DNA from: an uncultured Treponema sp.
Lineage (GTDB): Bacteria > Spirochaetota > Spirochaetia > Treponematales > Treponemataceae
Assembly: GCF_946187725.1 (NCBI RefSeq)
Contig: NZ_CAMHSK010000012.1
Location: forward strand, 1-64,000
Reading direction: 5' to 3'
Length of the DNA: 64,000 nt
Position 1 is the first letter of the stretch; every line of letters starts with the position of its first letter. Positions 17,981-27,501 of this stretch are shown one piece after another. The position numbers and the translations under genes were made by a program. The notes beneath the pieces were generated by a model. That model searched no databases. It was not told where the DNA came from and worked only from the letters and a program-made list of their open reading frames with translations.

Positions 17981-18656
17981 AAATATACCCCATTCCGAAA
18001 ACAGTCTTTATAAAACGCGGTTCTGCAGGATTTGACTCGATTTTTTTGCGAAGACGCTGTATGTAGACTGCAACAGCCGTAACATCTCCAAAGTCAGTGC
18101 CCCAGACTTCCCGGTAGATTTTTTCTGGGGAGAGCTTTTCGCCGGGGTGTTTTGTGAGAAATTCAAGTACTTTGTATTCTTTGTTAGAAAGAGAAATTTT
18201 TTCGCTTCCTTTTTTGAGTACACATGAATTTAAAAGCATTTTGTAATCACCGAAAGCATAGAACTGTTCGGCTGCGGCAGAAATCTCTGAGCCACGGCGG
18301 AGGTTTGCCTTTACTTTTGCCACGAGAACTCTTGGTGAAAAGGGTTTTGTGACGAATTCATCGGCACCAAGCCCAAGCCCTTCGATTATGTCTTCATCTC
18401 CGTCTCGTGCTGAAGCGATAATCACTGGAATCGTATTGTTGAATTTTTCGCGGAAGAATTTGAGGAATTCAAAGCCGCTCATTCCGGGGAGATTTAAATC
18501 CAGAATAACAAGTTCGGGTGTAAAAGTTTTGAGTAAATCAATTGCATCTTCTGCACTTAAAGCCTGGGAAACATCCATTCCTTCTTTTGAGAGATACATC
18601 GAAATCAAATCGGACATTTCCGGAACATCTTCTATTACAAGAATTTTAGTACTCAT
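17970..18656 (-). CDS. Response regulator, OmpR/PhoB family
   Basis: LVIEDVPEMSDLI, LVILDLNLPGMSG, receiver Lys in VTKPF, C-terminal winged helix with LRKKIE. Confidence 0.93.
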   Translation of the reverse strand: MSTKILVIEDVPEMSDLISMYLSKEGMDVSQALSAEDAIDLLKTFTPELVILDLNLPGMSGFEFLKFFREKFNNTIPVIIASARDGDEDIIEGLGLGADEFVTKPFSPRVLVAKVKANLRRGSEISAAAEQFYAFGDYKMLLNSCVLKKGSEKISLSNKEYKVLEFLTKHPGEKLSPEKIYREVWGTDFGDVTAVAVYIQRLRKKIESNPAEPRFIKTVFGMGYIFEN

Positions 18657-18839
18657 ATTAAAACCTTACATAAACAATGAAAAAAACTCAATCAAAAAAT
18701 AAGAATCTAATAAAAAATTATAATTCTCCGATAATGAAGAAGGCGACCCTTAGGGAAGTGCTGATAAAACTGTAAAAAATACTTTCAATATTCTTCCATT
18801 TGCTATATCATAGATGGCAGATTTTTAAAGTGTTTTGTC

Positions 18840-19058
18840 TTGTTCAGGTGGGGGGGTAAAATGATTCCTGTAACGAAATTGGACGGCTCTACTTACTGGA
18901 TAAATCCACATTTAATTGAGAGTATGGAGCAGAATCCTGATTTGACGATTGCGTTTTTCTCCGGCAAAAAAATTGTTGTAAAGGATAAGCCAGAGGAAGT
19001 GATTGACCGAATCGTTTCCTATCGTCGTCAGATTGGCATTAATGCAATTGAAATGTGA
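18840..19058 (+). CDS. flbD: FlbD family flagellar protein
   Basis: MIPVTKLDGSTYWINPHLIESMEQNPDLTIAFFSGKKIVVKDKPEEVIDRIVSYRR; first gene of the flagellar block; likely start is the ATG at 18861. Confidence 0.9.
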   Translation: MFRWGGKMIPVTKLDGSTYWINPHLIESMEQNPDLTIAFFSGKKIVVKDKPEEVIDRIVSYRRQIGINAIEM

Positions 19059-19107
19059 GAAAGAGAATAAAAACATTTAAATATAGAAGAAATAGTAGGA
19101 GAATTTC

Positions 19108-19890
19108 ATGGATATAGCTACAATAATTGGTCTTGTCGGCGGTACGGTTGCCATCGGTCTTGGTGTCATCACTTCTGGTGGTTCAATCGGCGGTATTATC
19201 GATATTCCTTCCGTATTCGTTACTGTTGGTGGTTCTTATGCCGCATTGTTCATCGTTGCACCGCTCAAACAGGCAATCGGTCTTTTCAAGATTATGGGAA
19301 GGGCCTTAAAGACCTTTGATTACGGCGAAAAAACGCTGATTCAGAATATGGTCGCGCTTTCCGAAAAGGCTCGCCGTGAGGGTATCCTTGCTTTGGAAGA
19401 AGGCCTTGACGATTTAGACAATGCTTTCATGAAAGAAGGTCTTCGAATGGTTGTAGACGGCACTGACGGCAATGTAATCCGCACAATCATGGAAAATGAA
19501 ATGAGTCAGACTGAAGCCCGTCATATGAGCTGGGTAGGTGTCATCAACGCGTGGGCAGGTTACGGTCCTGGTTTCGGTATGTTGGGTACGGTTATCGGTC
19601 TTATTGGTATGTTGAACAACCTCGAAGATAAAAGCTCGCTCGGTCCTAACATGGCTGTCGCTTTGATTACAACACTGTACGGTTCTATGCTTGCAAACTG
19701 GCTTGTCGCTCCTTTCGCAAACAAACTTTCTGCTCAGAACGCTCAGGAAATGTCTACAATGGAAATGGTAATTGAAGGCGTTCTTTCTATTCAGGCTGGT
19801 GACAACCCGCGAATTCTTGCGATGAAGCTTTTGACTTACCTTGACCCAAAAACACGCAAGGCAATCGAAGCGGATGTCCTCAAAGACTAA
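19108..19890 (+). CDS. motA: Flagellar motor stator protein MotA
   Basis: Four TM segments, GYGPGFGMLGTVIGLIGML. Confidence 0.95.
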   Translation: MDIATIIGLVGGTVAIGLGVITSGGSIGGIIDIPSVFVTVGGSYAALFIVAPLKQAIGLFKIMGRALKTFDYGEKTLIQNMVALSEKARREGILALEEGLDDLDNAFMKEGLRMVVDGTDGNVIRTIMENEMSQTEARHMSWVGVINAWAGYGPGFGMLGTVIGLIGMLNNLEDKSSLGPNMAVALITTLYGSMLANWLVAPFANKLSAQNAQEMSTMEMVIEGVLSIQAGDNPRILAMKLLTYLDPKTRKAIEADVLKD

Positions 19891-19921
19891 TGAAAAATAA
19901 TTCTGAAAAAGGCTGAAAATA

Positions 19922-20686
19922 ATGGCAAAAAAAGAGAAAAAAGAACCTGCCAAACCGTCAACCGCGTGGCAAGGTACTTACGGTGACATGATTACGCTTA
20001 TGCTCTGCTTTTTCGTCATGTTGTACGACCCGTCAGAGGTCGATCTCATGGCCTTGAATCAGGTTCAGCAGTCAATTGCTGTCACAACCGAATCAATCGA
20101 TGCTCCTGTTACATCCGGAGGTCAGTCTCTCGCTAACGGAAAACTTGCCGATTTAGGAAACTCAATTTCGGCTCTTCCTTCACTTGAAAACGGACGCTCG
20201 CTCGCAATCGCAAAAAAGAAGGCTGTCAGTCTTTTTGTTCCAGAAGTAAATTCTGCAAAAGTCACTATTTCCAGTGATGAGCGCGGTCTGATTATCTCTC
20301 TTGCTTCTGATGTTTTCTTTGAACAGGGGAGTGCAGTCCTAAATATTGATGAAACTCGTGATATTCTTCTTAAATTGTCGAAATTTTTTCAAGATTCTGA
20401 GATAAAAAACCGAAGATTTAGAATAGAGGGACATACGGACTCAACGCCAGTTCCGGCTGTCATTGATGATACTGGCCGCAATATTGGTTATCCGTCAAAC
20501 TGGGAGCTTTCAACGGCGCGTGCAGCGAATGTTCTTCACTATCTGTCAGATTTTGGTGTTGATGAACAGAGTTTCTCAATTGCCGGATATGCTGACACAA
20601 GACCTATGTTTTCTAACGAAACAAAAGAAGGTCAGGCGTATAACCGCCGCGTTGACATCATCGTTCTTGATGAGGGTCATTTTTAA
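19922..20686 (+). CDS. motB: Flagellar motor stator protein MotB
   Basis: N-terminal TM with [14 protein letters not shown] (conserved Asp), OmpA-like [10 protein letters not shown]...[16 protein letters not shown]. Confidence 0.95.
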   Translation: MAKKEKKEPAKPSTAWQGTYGDMITLMLCFFVMLYDPSEVDLMALNQVQQSIAVTTESIDAPVTSGGQSLANGKLADLGNSISALPSLENGRSLAIAKKKAVSLFVPEVNSAKVTISSDERGLIISLASDVFFEQGSAVLNIDETRDILLKLSKFFQDSEIKNRRFRIEGHTDSTPVPAVIDDTGRNIGYPSNWELSTARAANVLHYLSDFGVDEQSFSIAGYADTRPMFSNETKEGQAYNRRVDIIVLDEGHF

Positions 20687-20751
20687 TGCTAACATTTTTC
20701 GATAAATCGTTTTTCGATGTATTGAATGTGCTTTAGGATAAGGAGTTTACT

Positions 20752-21306
20752 ATGGCAGATGAAGATGATGGTATTGGATTAGATGACAGCACAGATGCAG
20801 GAGCTGCTCCTGCGAAAGGCGGAAAGGGTCTTCTTATTCCGAGCCTTTTGAAATGGATCGCAATCGGACTTGCTGCAATCATTCTTATTGTTACTGTCGT
20901 CGTTATCACAATGAAAGTTGTTGGCGGAAACAATACTGGAACTGGAACTGCAATCCCAATGACAGAAGAATATACGGCATCAAAAGAAATCCTTGACTGG
21001 TATACCTCTCTCGGATTGATTCAGACTCGAACAATGGAAGCTAATCCTGCTTCTGTTCGCGTTGATGTTGTTCTCGGCTATAAAAAGGAAGATAAGGCAA
21101 CTTCAACAGAAATCACTCAAAGAACTGTTGAACTTAAAGACTTTTTGCGCCGATATTTTACACAGAAGACTGCTGATGAGCTCAGACCTCAGAATGAGGA
21201 AAATCTTAAAATTGAGATTAGAAATGCAATTAACGACAGCATTCTGAGTTCTTCAAAGATTAAGGATGTTCGCTTCATGCAGATGGATGTAATCCAGTCG
21301 AACTAA
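20752..21306 (+). CDS. fliL: Flagellar basal body-associated protein FliL
   Basis: Position between motB and fliM; single TM; KDFLRRYFTQKTADEL...LKIEIRNAINDSI. Confidence 0.88.
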   Translation: MADEDDGIGLDDSTDAGAAPAKGGKGLLIPSLLKWIAIGLAAIILIVTVVVITMKVVGGNNTGTGTAIPMTEEYTASKEILDWYTSLGLIQTRTMEANPASVRVDVVLGYKKEDKATSTEITQRTVELKDFLRRYFTQKTADELRPQNEENLKIEIRNAINDSILSSSKIKDVRFMQMDVIQSN

Positions 21307-21349
21307 AAAATGAATTGATTAGCTGAAAAGCGTTAGAAGGTGGGAAGAC

Positions 21350-22384
21350 ATGAACGAGGTTCTGTCACAGGATGAAATTGACCAATTGCTTCAAGCCATC
21401 TCTTCCGGAGATTCCGGGGCAGATGATTTTAAGCCGGTCAGTGACACGCGAAAAATCAAGATTTACGACTTTAAGCGTCCGGACAAGTTCTCAAAAGAAC
21501 AAATCCGTACAGTGCAGATTATGCACGAGACTTTCGCGCGTCTTACAACAACAAGTCTCTCTGCACAGCTGCGTTCTCTGGTTCATGTCCATGTAGCGTC
21601 TGTAGACCAGCTCACTTACGAAGAGTTTGTGCGCTCGATTCCAACTCCGACTACACTTGCTGTAATCAACATGGATCCTCTCAAAGGCAACGCTGTTCTT
21701 GAGATTGACCCGGCTATTACATTCAGCGTTATTGACCGTCTGTTCGGTGGTACTGGTCAGGGTGCAAAAGTCAGCCGTGATTTAACTGATATTGAGCAGT
21801 CCGTAATGGAAGGCATTATCGTTCGAATCCTTGCGAATATGCGTGAGGCATGGACTCAGGTAATCGACTTGCGGCCCCGTCTTGGTCAGATTGAAACTAA
21901 CCCGCAGTTTGCTTCAATCGTTCCGCCTTCAGAAATGGTTGTCCTTGTAACATTGGAAACAAAAATCGGCGAGGAAGAGGGTATGATGAACTTCTGTATC
22001 CCTTACCTCACAATTGAGCCGATTGTATCAAAACTTTCTTCACAGTTCTGGTTCAGTTCTGTAAGAAGAAGCTCTACAACACAGTATCTTGGCACCCTTA
22101 AAGAAAAACTTTCTGATGTCAATATGGATGTCGTTGCAGAGATTGGCACAATCAATCTTCCAATCCGTGAGGTTCTTGCCTTGCGTGCAGGTGATGTTGT
22201 GCGTCTGTCTACGGTGCGTGTCGGTGATCCGCTTACACTCAGCGTCGGAAATGAAAAAAAATTTTACTGTCAGCCAGGTGTCGTCGGCAAGAAGATGGCT
22301 GTTCAGGTTATCGGCAAAATAGATCAGAGCGAATCTGACGATTTTGAAGAATTATCAGTTGAAGGAGATGAATCTTATGAGTGA
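21350..22384 (+). CDS. fliM: Flagellar motor switch protein FliM
   Basis: N-terminal VLSQDEIDQLLQAI; MHETFARLTTTSLSAQLR; LFGGTGQ. Confidence 0.96.
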   Translation: MNEVLSQDEIDQLLQAISSGDSGADDFKPVSDTRKIKIYDFKRPDKFSKEQIRTVQIMHETFARLTTTSLSAQLRSLVHVHVASVDQLTYEEFVRSIPTPTTLAVINMDPLKGNAVLEIDPAITFSVIDRLFGGTGQGAKVSRDLTDIEQSVMEGIIVRILANMREAWTQVIDLRPRLGQIETNPQFASIVPPSEMVVLVTLETKIGEEEGMMNFCIPYLTIEPIVSKLSSQFWFSSVRRSSTTQYLGTLKEKLSDVNMDVVAEIGTINLPIREVLALRAGDVVRLSTVRVGDPLTLSVGNEKKFYCQPGVVGKKMAVQVIGKIDQSESDDFEELSVEGDESYE

Positions 22385-23552
22385 TGGAACAATATCACAG
22401 AGCGAAATTGACGCATTGTTGTCAGGCGTTGATGTTGGAGGTCTTTCATCTGGTCCGTCTTCCAATGTTAATATTGATACAGCAACACTTTCAAAATTCG
22501 CTGACGGATTAAAAGATAAGGTTGTAGCAAATCTTAACGGTATGACCGGTTCAACATTTGAAATCGGTGCGCCGTCTGTCGAATCTATGGACAGAGACCA
22601 GCTTCTCGCAAAACTGCCAGAAATGGTTGTTGCTGTTATGGCAGATTTTAACGCAGGTCTTAAAGGTGACCATCTGGTTCTGCTTTCTCCGGAATTCGCA
22701 CAGAAAATCACAAGTCTCGTAAATAAAGAGGAAAATGCTGACCTTGATGATATGGCTCTTTCTGTAATCGGTGAATTTGTCTCAACCCATACAGGTTCTG
22801 AAATCACTGATTTGAGTTCAATCGCAGGTCTCGCATCGAATCCACCGGAAGCCTTGCATGTACCTAAGGCTATGGTTCGAATTCCTCAGGGCACTTTCGC
22901 CTTGATTACATATCCTCTCACTTTGGAAGATCAGTCTTACACCCTTTGGGAAGCAGTTTCAAGCGATGTTGCTGAAGGAATTGCAAAAGCTCTCGGCGGT
23001 GGTTCTCCTGAGCCGGCAGCCGCTACTGGCGGAACTTTGAGTGCTGCAGATATGGCTTCGATGGCAAATCTTGCAGGCGGTGCTCCTCAGATGGGCGGCA
23101 TGGGAATGGGCCAGCCACAGATGGGTGGTATGCAGATGGGCGGATTCCAGCAGCAGCCAATGATGGGCGGTATGGGAATGCCACAGATGGGTATGCAGAT
23201 GCCTCAGATGGGAATGCCTATGGGTATGGCAATGCCGAATGTTCAGTCTGTTCAGTATCCAAATCTTACAGGTGGTCCTACATCTCAGGAGCAGGGCAAT
23301 ATCGGTCTTATCATGGATGTAAACATGGAAATGACCGTAGAGCTTGGACGCACTAAAAAGCAGATTAAAGACATCTTGGGAATGGGTGAAGGTACAATCA
23401 TTGAGCTTGATAAACTCGCCGGTGAACCTGTAGATATTCTTGTAAACCACAAGCCTATTGCAAAGGGTGAGGTTGTAGTTATCGATGAAAACTTCGGTGT
23501 TCGTGTTACCGAAATCCTTTCACCAATGGAGCGCGTAAGCGACCTTCGATAG
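22377..23552 (+). CDS. fliY: Flagellar motor switch protein FliY/FliN
   Basis: N-terminal ISQSEIDALLSG; CheC-like middle region; C-terminal SpoA domain VTVELGRTKKQIKDILGMGEGTIIELDKLAGEPVDI. Start chosen at ATG 22377 (RBS GAAGGAGATG). Confidence 0.93.
   Translation: MSDGTISQSEIDALLSGVDVGGLSSGPSSNVNIDTATLSKFADGLKDKVVANLNGMTGSTFEIGAPSVESMDRDQLLAKLPEMVVAVMADFNAGLKGDHLVLLSPEFAQKITSLVNKEENADLDDMALSVIGEFVSTHTGSEITDLSSIAGLASNPPEALHVPKAMVRIPQGTFALITYPLTLEDQSYTLWEAVSSDVAEGIAKALGGGSPEPAAATGGTLSAADMASMANLAGGAPQMGGMGMGQPQMGGMQMGGFQQQPMMGGMGMPQMGMQMPQMGMPMGMAMPNVQSVQYPNLTGGPTSQEQGNIGLIMDVNMEMTVELGRTKKQIKDILGMGEGTIIELDKLAGEPVDILVNHKPIAKGEVVVIDENFGVRVTEILSPMERVSDLR
23085..23245 (+). repeat. Met/Gly/Gln-rich low-complexity coding repeat in fliY
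   Basis: Encodes QMGGMGMGQPQMGGMQMGGFQQQPMMGGMGMPQMGMQMPQMGMPMGMAMP. Confidence 0.85.
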
Positions 23553-23572
23553 AAAAAAAAGAAAAAATAATG

Positions 23573-23612
23573 GCATCTGTCCGAAAAACTATTCGACAGA
23601 TGCTTTTTTTTT
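23573..23612 (+). terminator. Rho-independent terminator between fliY and fliO
   Basis: GCATCTGTC ... GACAGATGC followed by T9. Confidence 0.85.
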
Positions 23613-23649
23613 TGCTATAATATTTAAAATATCGTTATTTTGTCAAAAA

Positions 23650-24339
23650 GTGGGTGGGATTATGACAAAGTTTTCTCGTGCTTTCAAGGCTCTTTGCTTT
23701 GGAAGTTTAGTATTGTTTTCAAATTTGACTGTCTTTGCACAGAATCTAAATCAGAATCAGCCTGAATCTGCACAGCTTTCACAAAACGCTCAATCTGAAT
23801 CTCAGAATAATATCGCACAAGGCCAGTCTTCAACACAAAATGCTGAATGGACATGGAGCAATTCTTTTGAACAGACTCAGCAGGCTCAGCCTTCTACATT
23901 TGCTCTCTTCTTGAAAATGGTTTTTGCGCTTGCTCTTGTTCTTGCCATTGCGTATCTTGCGTTGCGCCTTCTCAAGCGTGGCAATAAACTTTCAAATTCG
24001 GACGATCCTTTTCTTCGCCATGTTTCTCATCTGCCTTTAAGCCAGAACCGCTCCGTTGATGTCGTTACCATTCTTGATCATGCTTTCGTGCTTGGGGTTT
24101 CTGATAATGCTGTGAATTTAATTTCTCAGATTGAAGACAAAGAGCTTGTGAATTCCATGAATCTTTATGCTGATAAAAAGGATAATTCAAAACGCCCGCG
24201 TTCATTTGATGATATTCTTTCGATTTTTATGCCTGGCTCTTCTTCTGAAGAAAATACAAGAAACATTTACGGTTCCAGTGCTCAAGATGCGGCTGATTTG
24301 CTAAAAAGACATCGAAACCGATTGAACGAGGAGAATTAA
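23650..24339 (+). CDS. fliO: Flagellar biosynthesis protein FliO/FliZ-like
   Basis: Signal/TM protein directly upstream of fliP; SVDVVTILDHAFVLGVSDNAVNLISQIED. Confidence 0.8.
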   Translation: MGGIMTKFSRAFKALCFGSLVLFSNLTVFAQNLNQNQPESAQLSQNAQSESQNNIAQGQSSTQNAEWTWSNSFEQTQQAQPSTFALFLKMVFALALVLAIAYLALRLLKRGNKLSNSDDPFLRHVSHLPLSQNRSVDVVTILDHAFVLGVSDNAVNLISQIEDKELVNSMNLYADKKDNSKRPRSFDDILSIFMPGSSSEENTRNIYGSSAQDAADLLKRHRNRLNEEN

Positions 24340-24340
24340 T

Positions 24341-25225
24341 ATGGAATTCCGTAAAATGCTTTCATATTCTTTCCATAAATGGCTGCCTAAAATCGTGCTT
24401 GCTTCATTCATTTCAATTTTCTGCCTTTTTCCAGTAACTTCTCAGTCAAGGCAGAATCGTAATTTCCCGCAGGGCTCTGCTTCGGGCAGAACTGAAATGC
24501 GTGGTGATGTTCGTGGAATCGATTTTCCGAACATTGATGTGAATATAAGCCGTCCGCAGACAGGGGAGCAGGTTGCTTTTTCGGTTCAGTTGCTGCTTCT
24601 TCTCACTGCGCTGACGCTTGCGCCAAGCCTTTTGATTCTTACAACCTGTTTCCTTCGTTTTTCTATCGTGCTTGACTTTATTAAGCGTGCTCTTTCCCTG
24701 CAACAGGTTCCGCCGACTTCTGTTTTGAACGGAATCGCACTTTTCATGACGATTTTTATCATGTTTCCGACTCTGCAGAACATTTACAATAATTCTTTGC
24801 GGCCTCTTTCGAACGGGGAGATTACAATTGAGCAGGCATACCGTGAGGCCGAAACTCCTTTGCGCACATTTATGCTCAATCAGACAATTTCCCGCGGAAG
24901 TGACGGAAGTTTGCAGTCAAAATACATTTCTTCTTTCCTGGCCATGGCGAATCTTCCTTCTCCAAACGGTCCGGAAGACATACCGACCTATGTGATAATT
25001 CCGGCATATATTCTGCATGAACTGACTGTCGCTTTTAAAATAGGTGTATTCCTTTACATACCGTTCATCGTAATTGACATGGTTGTTGCCAGCATTTTGA
25101 TGAGTATGGGTATGATGATGCTGCCGCCTGTTCAGATTTCAATGCCGTTTAAGCTGATGCTTTTTGTTATGGTTGACGGCTGGGGGCTTTTAACGCAGCA
25201 GCTTTTCCAAAGCGTTATAAAATAA
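24341..25225 (+). CDS. fliP: Flagellar export protein FliP
   Basis: LTALTLAPSLLILTTCFLRFSIVLDFIKRALSLQQVPPTSVLNGIALFMTIFIMFP. Confidence 0.95.
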   Translation: MEFRKMLSYSFHKWLPKIVLASFISIFCLFPVTSQSRQNRNFPQGSASGRTEMRGDVRGIDFPNIDVNISRPQTGEQVAFSVQLLLLLTALTLAPSLLILTTCFLRFSIVLDFIKRALSLQQVPPTSVLNGIALFMTIFIMFPTLQNIYNNSLRPLSNGEITIEQAYREAETPLRTFMLNQTISRGSDGSLQSKYISSFLAMANLPSPNGPEDIPTYVIIPAYILHELTVAFKIGVFLYIPFIVIDMVVASILMSMGMMMLPPVQISMPFKLMLFVMVDGWGLLTQQLFQSVIK

Positions 25226-25261
25226 GCAGTTACAAAATTGTAATTAGCGAAGGAGTTTTTT

Positions 25262-25531
25262 ATGTCTGTTGGAATGATTGTAAATCTTATGCGTGGAGCG
25301 GTTTTTCAGGTTTTCATTTTGTGCGCGCCTGTTCTTGGGGCAGCCTTGATTGTCGGTCTTATTGTGGCTATTTTTCAGGCTACAACATCGATTCAGGAGC
25401 AGACCCTTACTTTCCTTCCAAAAATGCTTGTGATTCTGGCTATTCTTGCCCTAATCGGCGGCTGGATGTTCAGTATGATGGGAAATTATACGGTAAATCT
25501 GCTTTCCCAGATTCCGAATCTTGCAAAATAA
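25262..25531 (+). CDS. fliQ: Flagellar export protein FliQ
   Basis: 89 aa, two TM, GLIVAIFQATTSIQEQTLTFLPKM. Confidence 0.95.
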   Translation: MSVGMIVNLMRGAVFQVFILCAPVLGAALIVGLIVAIFQATTSIQEQTLTFLPKMLVILAILALIGGWMFSMMGNYTVNLLSQIPNLAK

Positions 25532-25567
25532 AATCTGTAAACTAGACGGATAAGCTGCGGTTGAAAA

Positions 25568-26365
25568 ATGCTTGATAGAATCCTGATTAATGCACCTGTT
25601 TTTCTCTTGATTGCGGTCAGATGTTTCGCATTGATTATGACTCTTCCTCTTTTTTCAATTAGAAATGTATCCCGCCTTTCAAAAGTGGCTTTTACGGCAT
25701 ACATTGCATACATCATATTTCCTCATGTTGATTTTTCGATGTATGCTCCGTATATTGCAAGGGACGGTGCAATTTCTCTTCAATATATAATGCTTCTTGT
25801 CGGCGAAGGCCTTATCGGAATCCTTACTGGGTTTTATGTGACGCTGATTTTTGCCGCATTCAGTTCTGCGGGTCAGTTTTTTGCTTTTCAGATGGGCTTT
25901 TCTGCTTCGGAAGTATACGATGCACTTTCGCAGGTTGAAAACCCTCTTATGGGTCAGTTTTTTAACCTTGTTGCAATGCTGATTTTTTTGCAGAGTGATT
26001 GGGCAATCATGCTCTTCACCCGTGCACTTCTTTCAAGTTTTGATTCTCTTAACGCCCTTACCCTTGTGATGCAACGGGATAAGATGATTCAGTTTTTGCT
26101 CGGCGGTCTTACGAAGCTTTTTGCCGATGCTTTCATCATTTCTCTTCCAATTATGGGAACTTTGCTTTTGATTTCAGTGACCATGGGAATTCTTTCGAAA
26201 GCGGCTCCTCAGATGAACCTTATGAGCGAAGGTTTCCCAATCATGATTCTTACTTCTTTCTTCATTATAAGCGTGCTTTTTCCGCAGATTTGTGATTTCT
26301 TTGTTCATTCGTTCCAGTCGGGATTTTCGGCTCTTGAACGGCTTTTTGTGATAGTTGGGGGCTGA
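25568..26365 (+). CDS. fliR: Flagellar export protein FliR
   Basis: Multi-TM; GEGLIGILTGFYVTLIFAAFSSAGQFFAFQMGFS. Confidence 0.94.
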   Translation: MLDRILINAPVFLLIAVRCFALIMTLPLFSIRNVSRLSKVAFTAYIAYIIFPHVDFSMYAPYIARDGAISLQYIMLLVGEGLIGILTGFYVTLIFAAFSSAGQFFAFQMGFSASEVYDALSQVENPLMGQFFNLVAMLIFLQSDWAIMLFTRALLSSFDSLNALTLVMQRDKMIQFLLGGLTKLFADAFIISLPIMGTLLLISVTMGILSKAAPQMNLMSEGFPIMILTSFFIISVLFPQICDFFVHSFQSGFSALERLFVIVGG

Positions 26366-26367
26366 GA

Positions 26368-27480
26368 ATGGAAGTGAACGAAATTGATTTGTTTGACATG
26401 ATTGACTTGCAGTGGTTCGCTGCGGAAGATGAAGGCAGAACCGAAGACCCTTCTGAGTATAAAATCCGTAAGGCCCGTGAAGAAGGACGGGTTGCAAAAA
26501 GTCAGGAACTCAACAGCGCAATCGTAATGCTCGTTACGGTTATCGTGCTGATTATAGCGGCACCCTATTTCTGGAACTGGTGCGAGGAAGTTCTTGTGTT
26601 TTATTTTAATCACTCGACGGAAACAGAAATGCTTCAGAAGCGCTTTTTCTATCATTTTTTGATTTCCCTCGCAAAGATGGTTTTGCCCCTGGCTTTGTGC
26701 GGAACGGTTGCGGGCGTGCTTGGAAATTTGATTCAGAACCGGGGATTTATTTTTTCGCTAAAACCAATAGAGCCTCAGTTTTCGAAGATTTCGCCACGAA
26801 TCGGTCAGTATCTCAAAAAGACGCTGTTTTCTTTTGAAGGCGGATTTAATGTCGCAAAATCTTTTATAAAGGTTGGTGTGGTTGCCTTTGTTTCTTTTGT
26901 CATAATCAGAATAAACCTGCCTGTAATCCTTGAATTTATAAATGCTTCAAATGTTCACAATGCGATTGCAAAAATCGCCTGGACTGCGGCTCAAATTCTT
27001 GCGACTTGTGCGGTTGTTTTTCTTGCGATTGCGATTCCTGATTATCTCGTGCAGAAAAAGCAGTTTATCGAGAGTATGAAAATGACCAAACAGGAAGTCA
27101 AGCAGGAATACAAGGAAATGGAAGGTGATCCTGAGGTCAAAGCTCATTTGCAGGCAGCCCAGCGGGAACTTTTGCAGCGGAATATGCCTCAGCAGGTCGC
27201 AAAATCGGATGTCGTAATCACGAACCCGACTCATTTCGCGGTCGCTTTGATGTATGATCAGGCTGTCGCCGAAGCACCTCAGGTCATGGCGAAGGGCAGT
27301 GATAATGTTGCCTTCAGAATCAAGGAGATTGCAAAAGAGCACGATGTTCCTATCGTAGAAAACAAACCTTTGGCTCGTGGACTCTATGCACAGACTGAAA
27401 TTGGTGATATAATACCTAGTGACTATTTTTCTGTTATTGCAACGATTTATAGTCAATTAGACAAATTTAATAAAAAGTAG
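26368..27480 (+). CDS. flhB: Flagellar export switch protein FlhB
   Basis: DEGRTEDPSEYKIRKAREEGRVAKSQEL; autocleavage motif VVITNPTHFAVAL. Confidence 0.97.
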   Translation: MEVNEIDLFDMIDLQWFAAEDEGRTEDPSEYKIRKAREEGRVAKSQELNSAIVMLVTVIVLIIAAPYFWNWCEEVLVFYFNHSTETEMLQKRFFYHFLISLAKMVLPLALCGTVAGVLGNLIQNRGFIFSLKPIEPQFSKISPRIGQYLKKTLFSFEGGFNVAKSFIKVGVVAFVSFVIIRINLPVILEFINASNVHNAIAKIAWTAAQILATCAVVFLAIAIPDYLVQKKQFIESMKMTKQEVKQEYKEMEGDPEVKAHLQAAQRELLQRNMPQQVAKSDVVITNPTHFAVALMYDQAVAEAPQVMAKGSDNVAFRIKEIAKEHDVPIVENKPLARGLYAQTEIGDIIPSDYFSVIATIYSQLDKFNKK

Positions 27481-27501
27481 CTGTTTCGGGTGGGGATTTG
27501 A

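Noticed and set aside
19414-19953. 179-aa antisense ORF opposite motA/motB junction
   Set aside because: His/Cys-rich shadow ORF antisense to confident motA.
22959-23450. 163-aa His-rich antisense ORF opposite fliY repeat region
   Set aside because: Produced by the reverse complement of the Met/Gly/Gln repeat; not a metal-binding protein.
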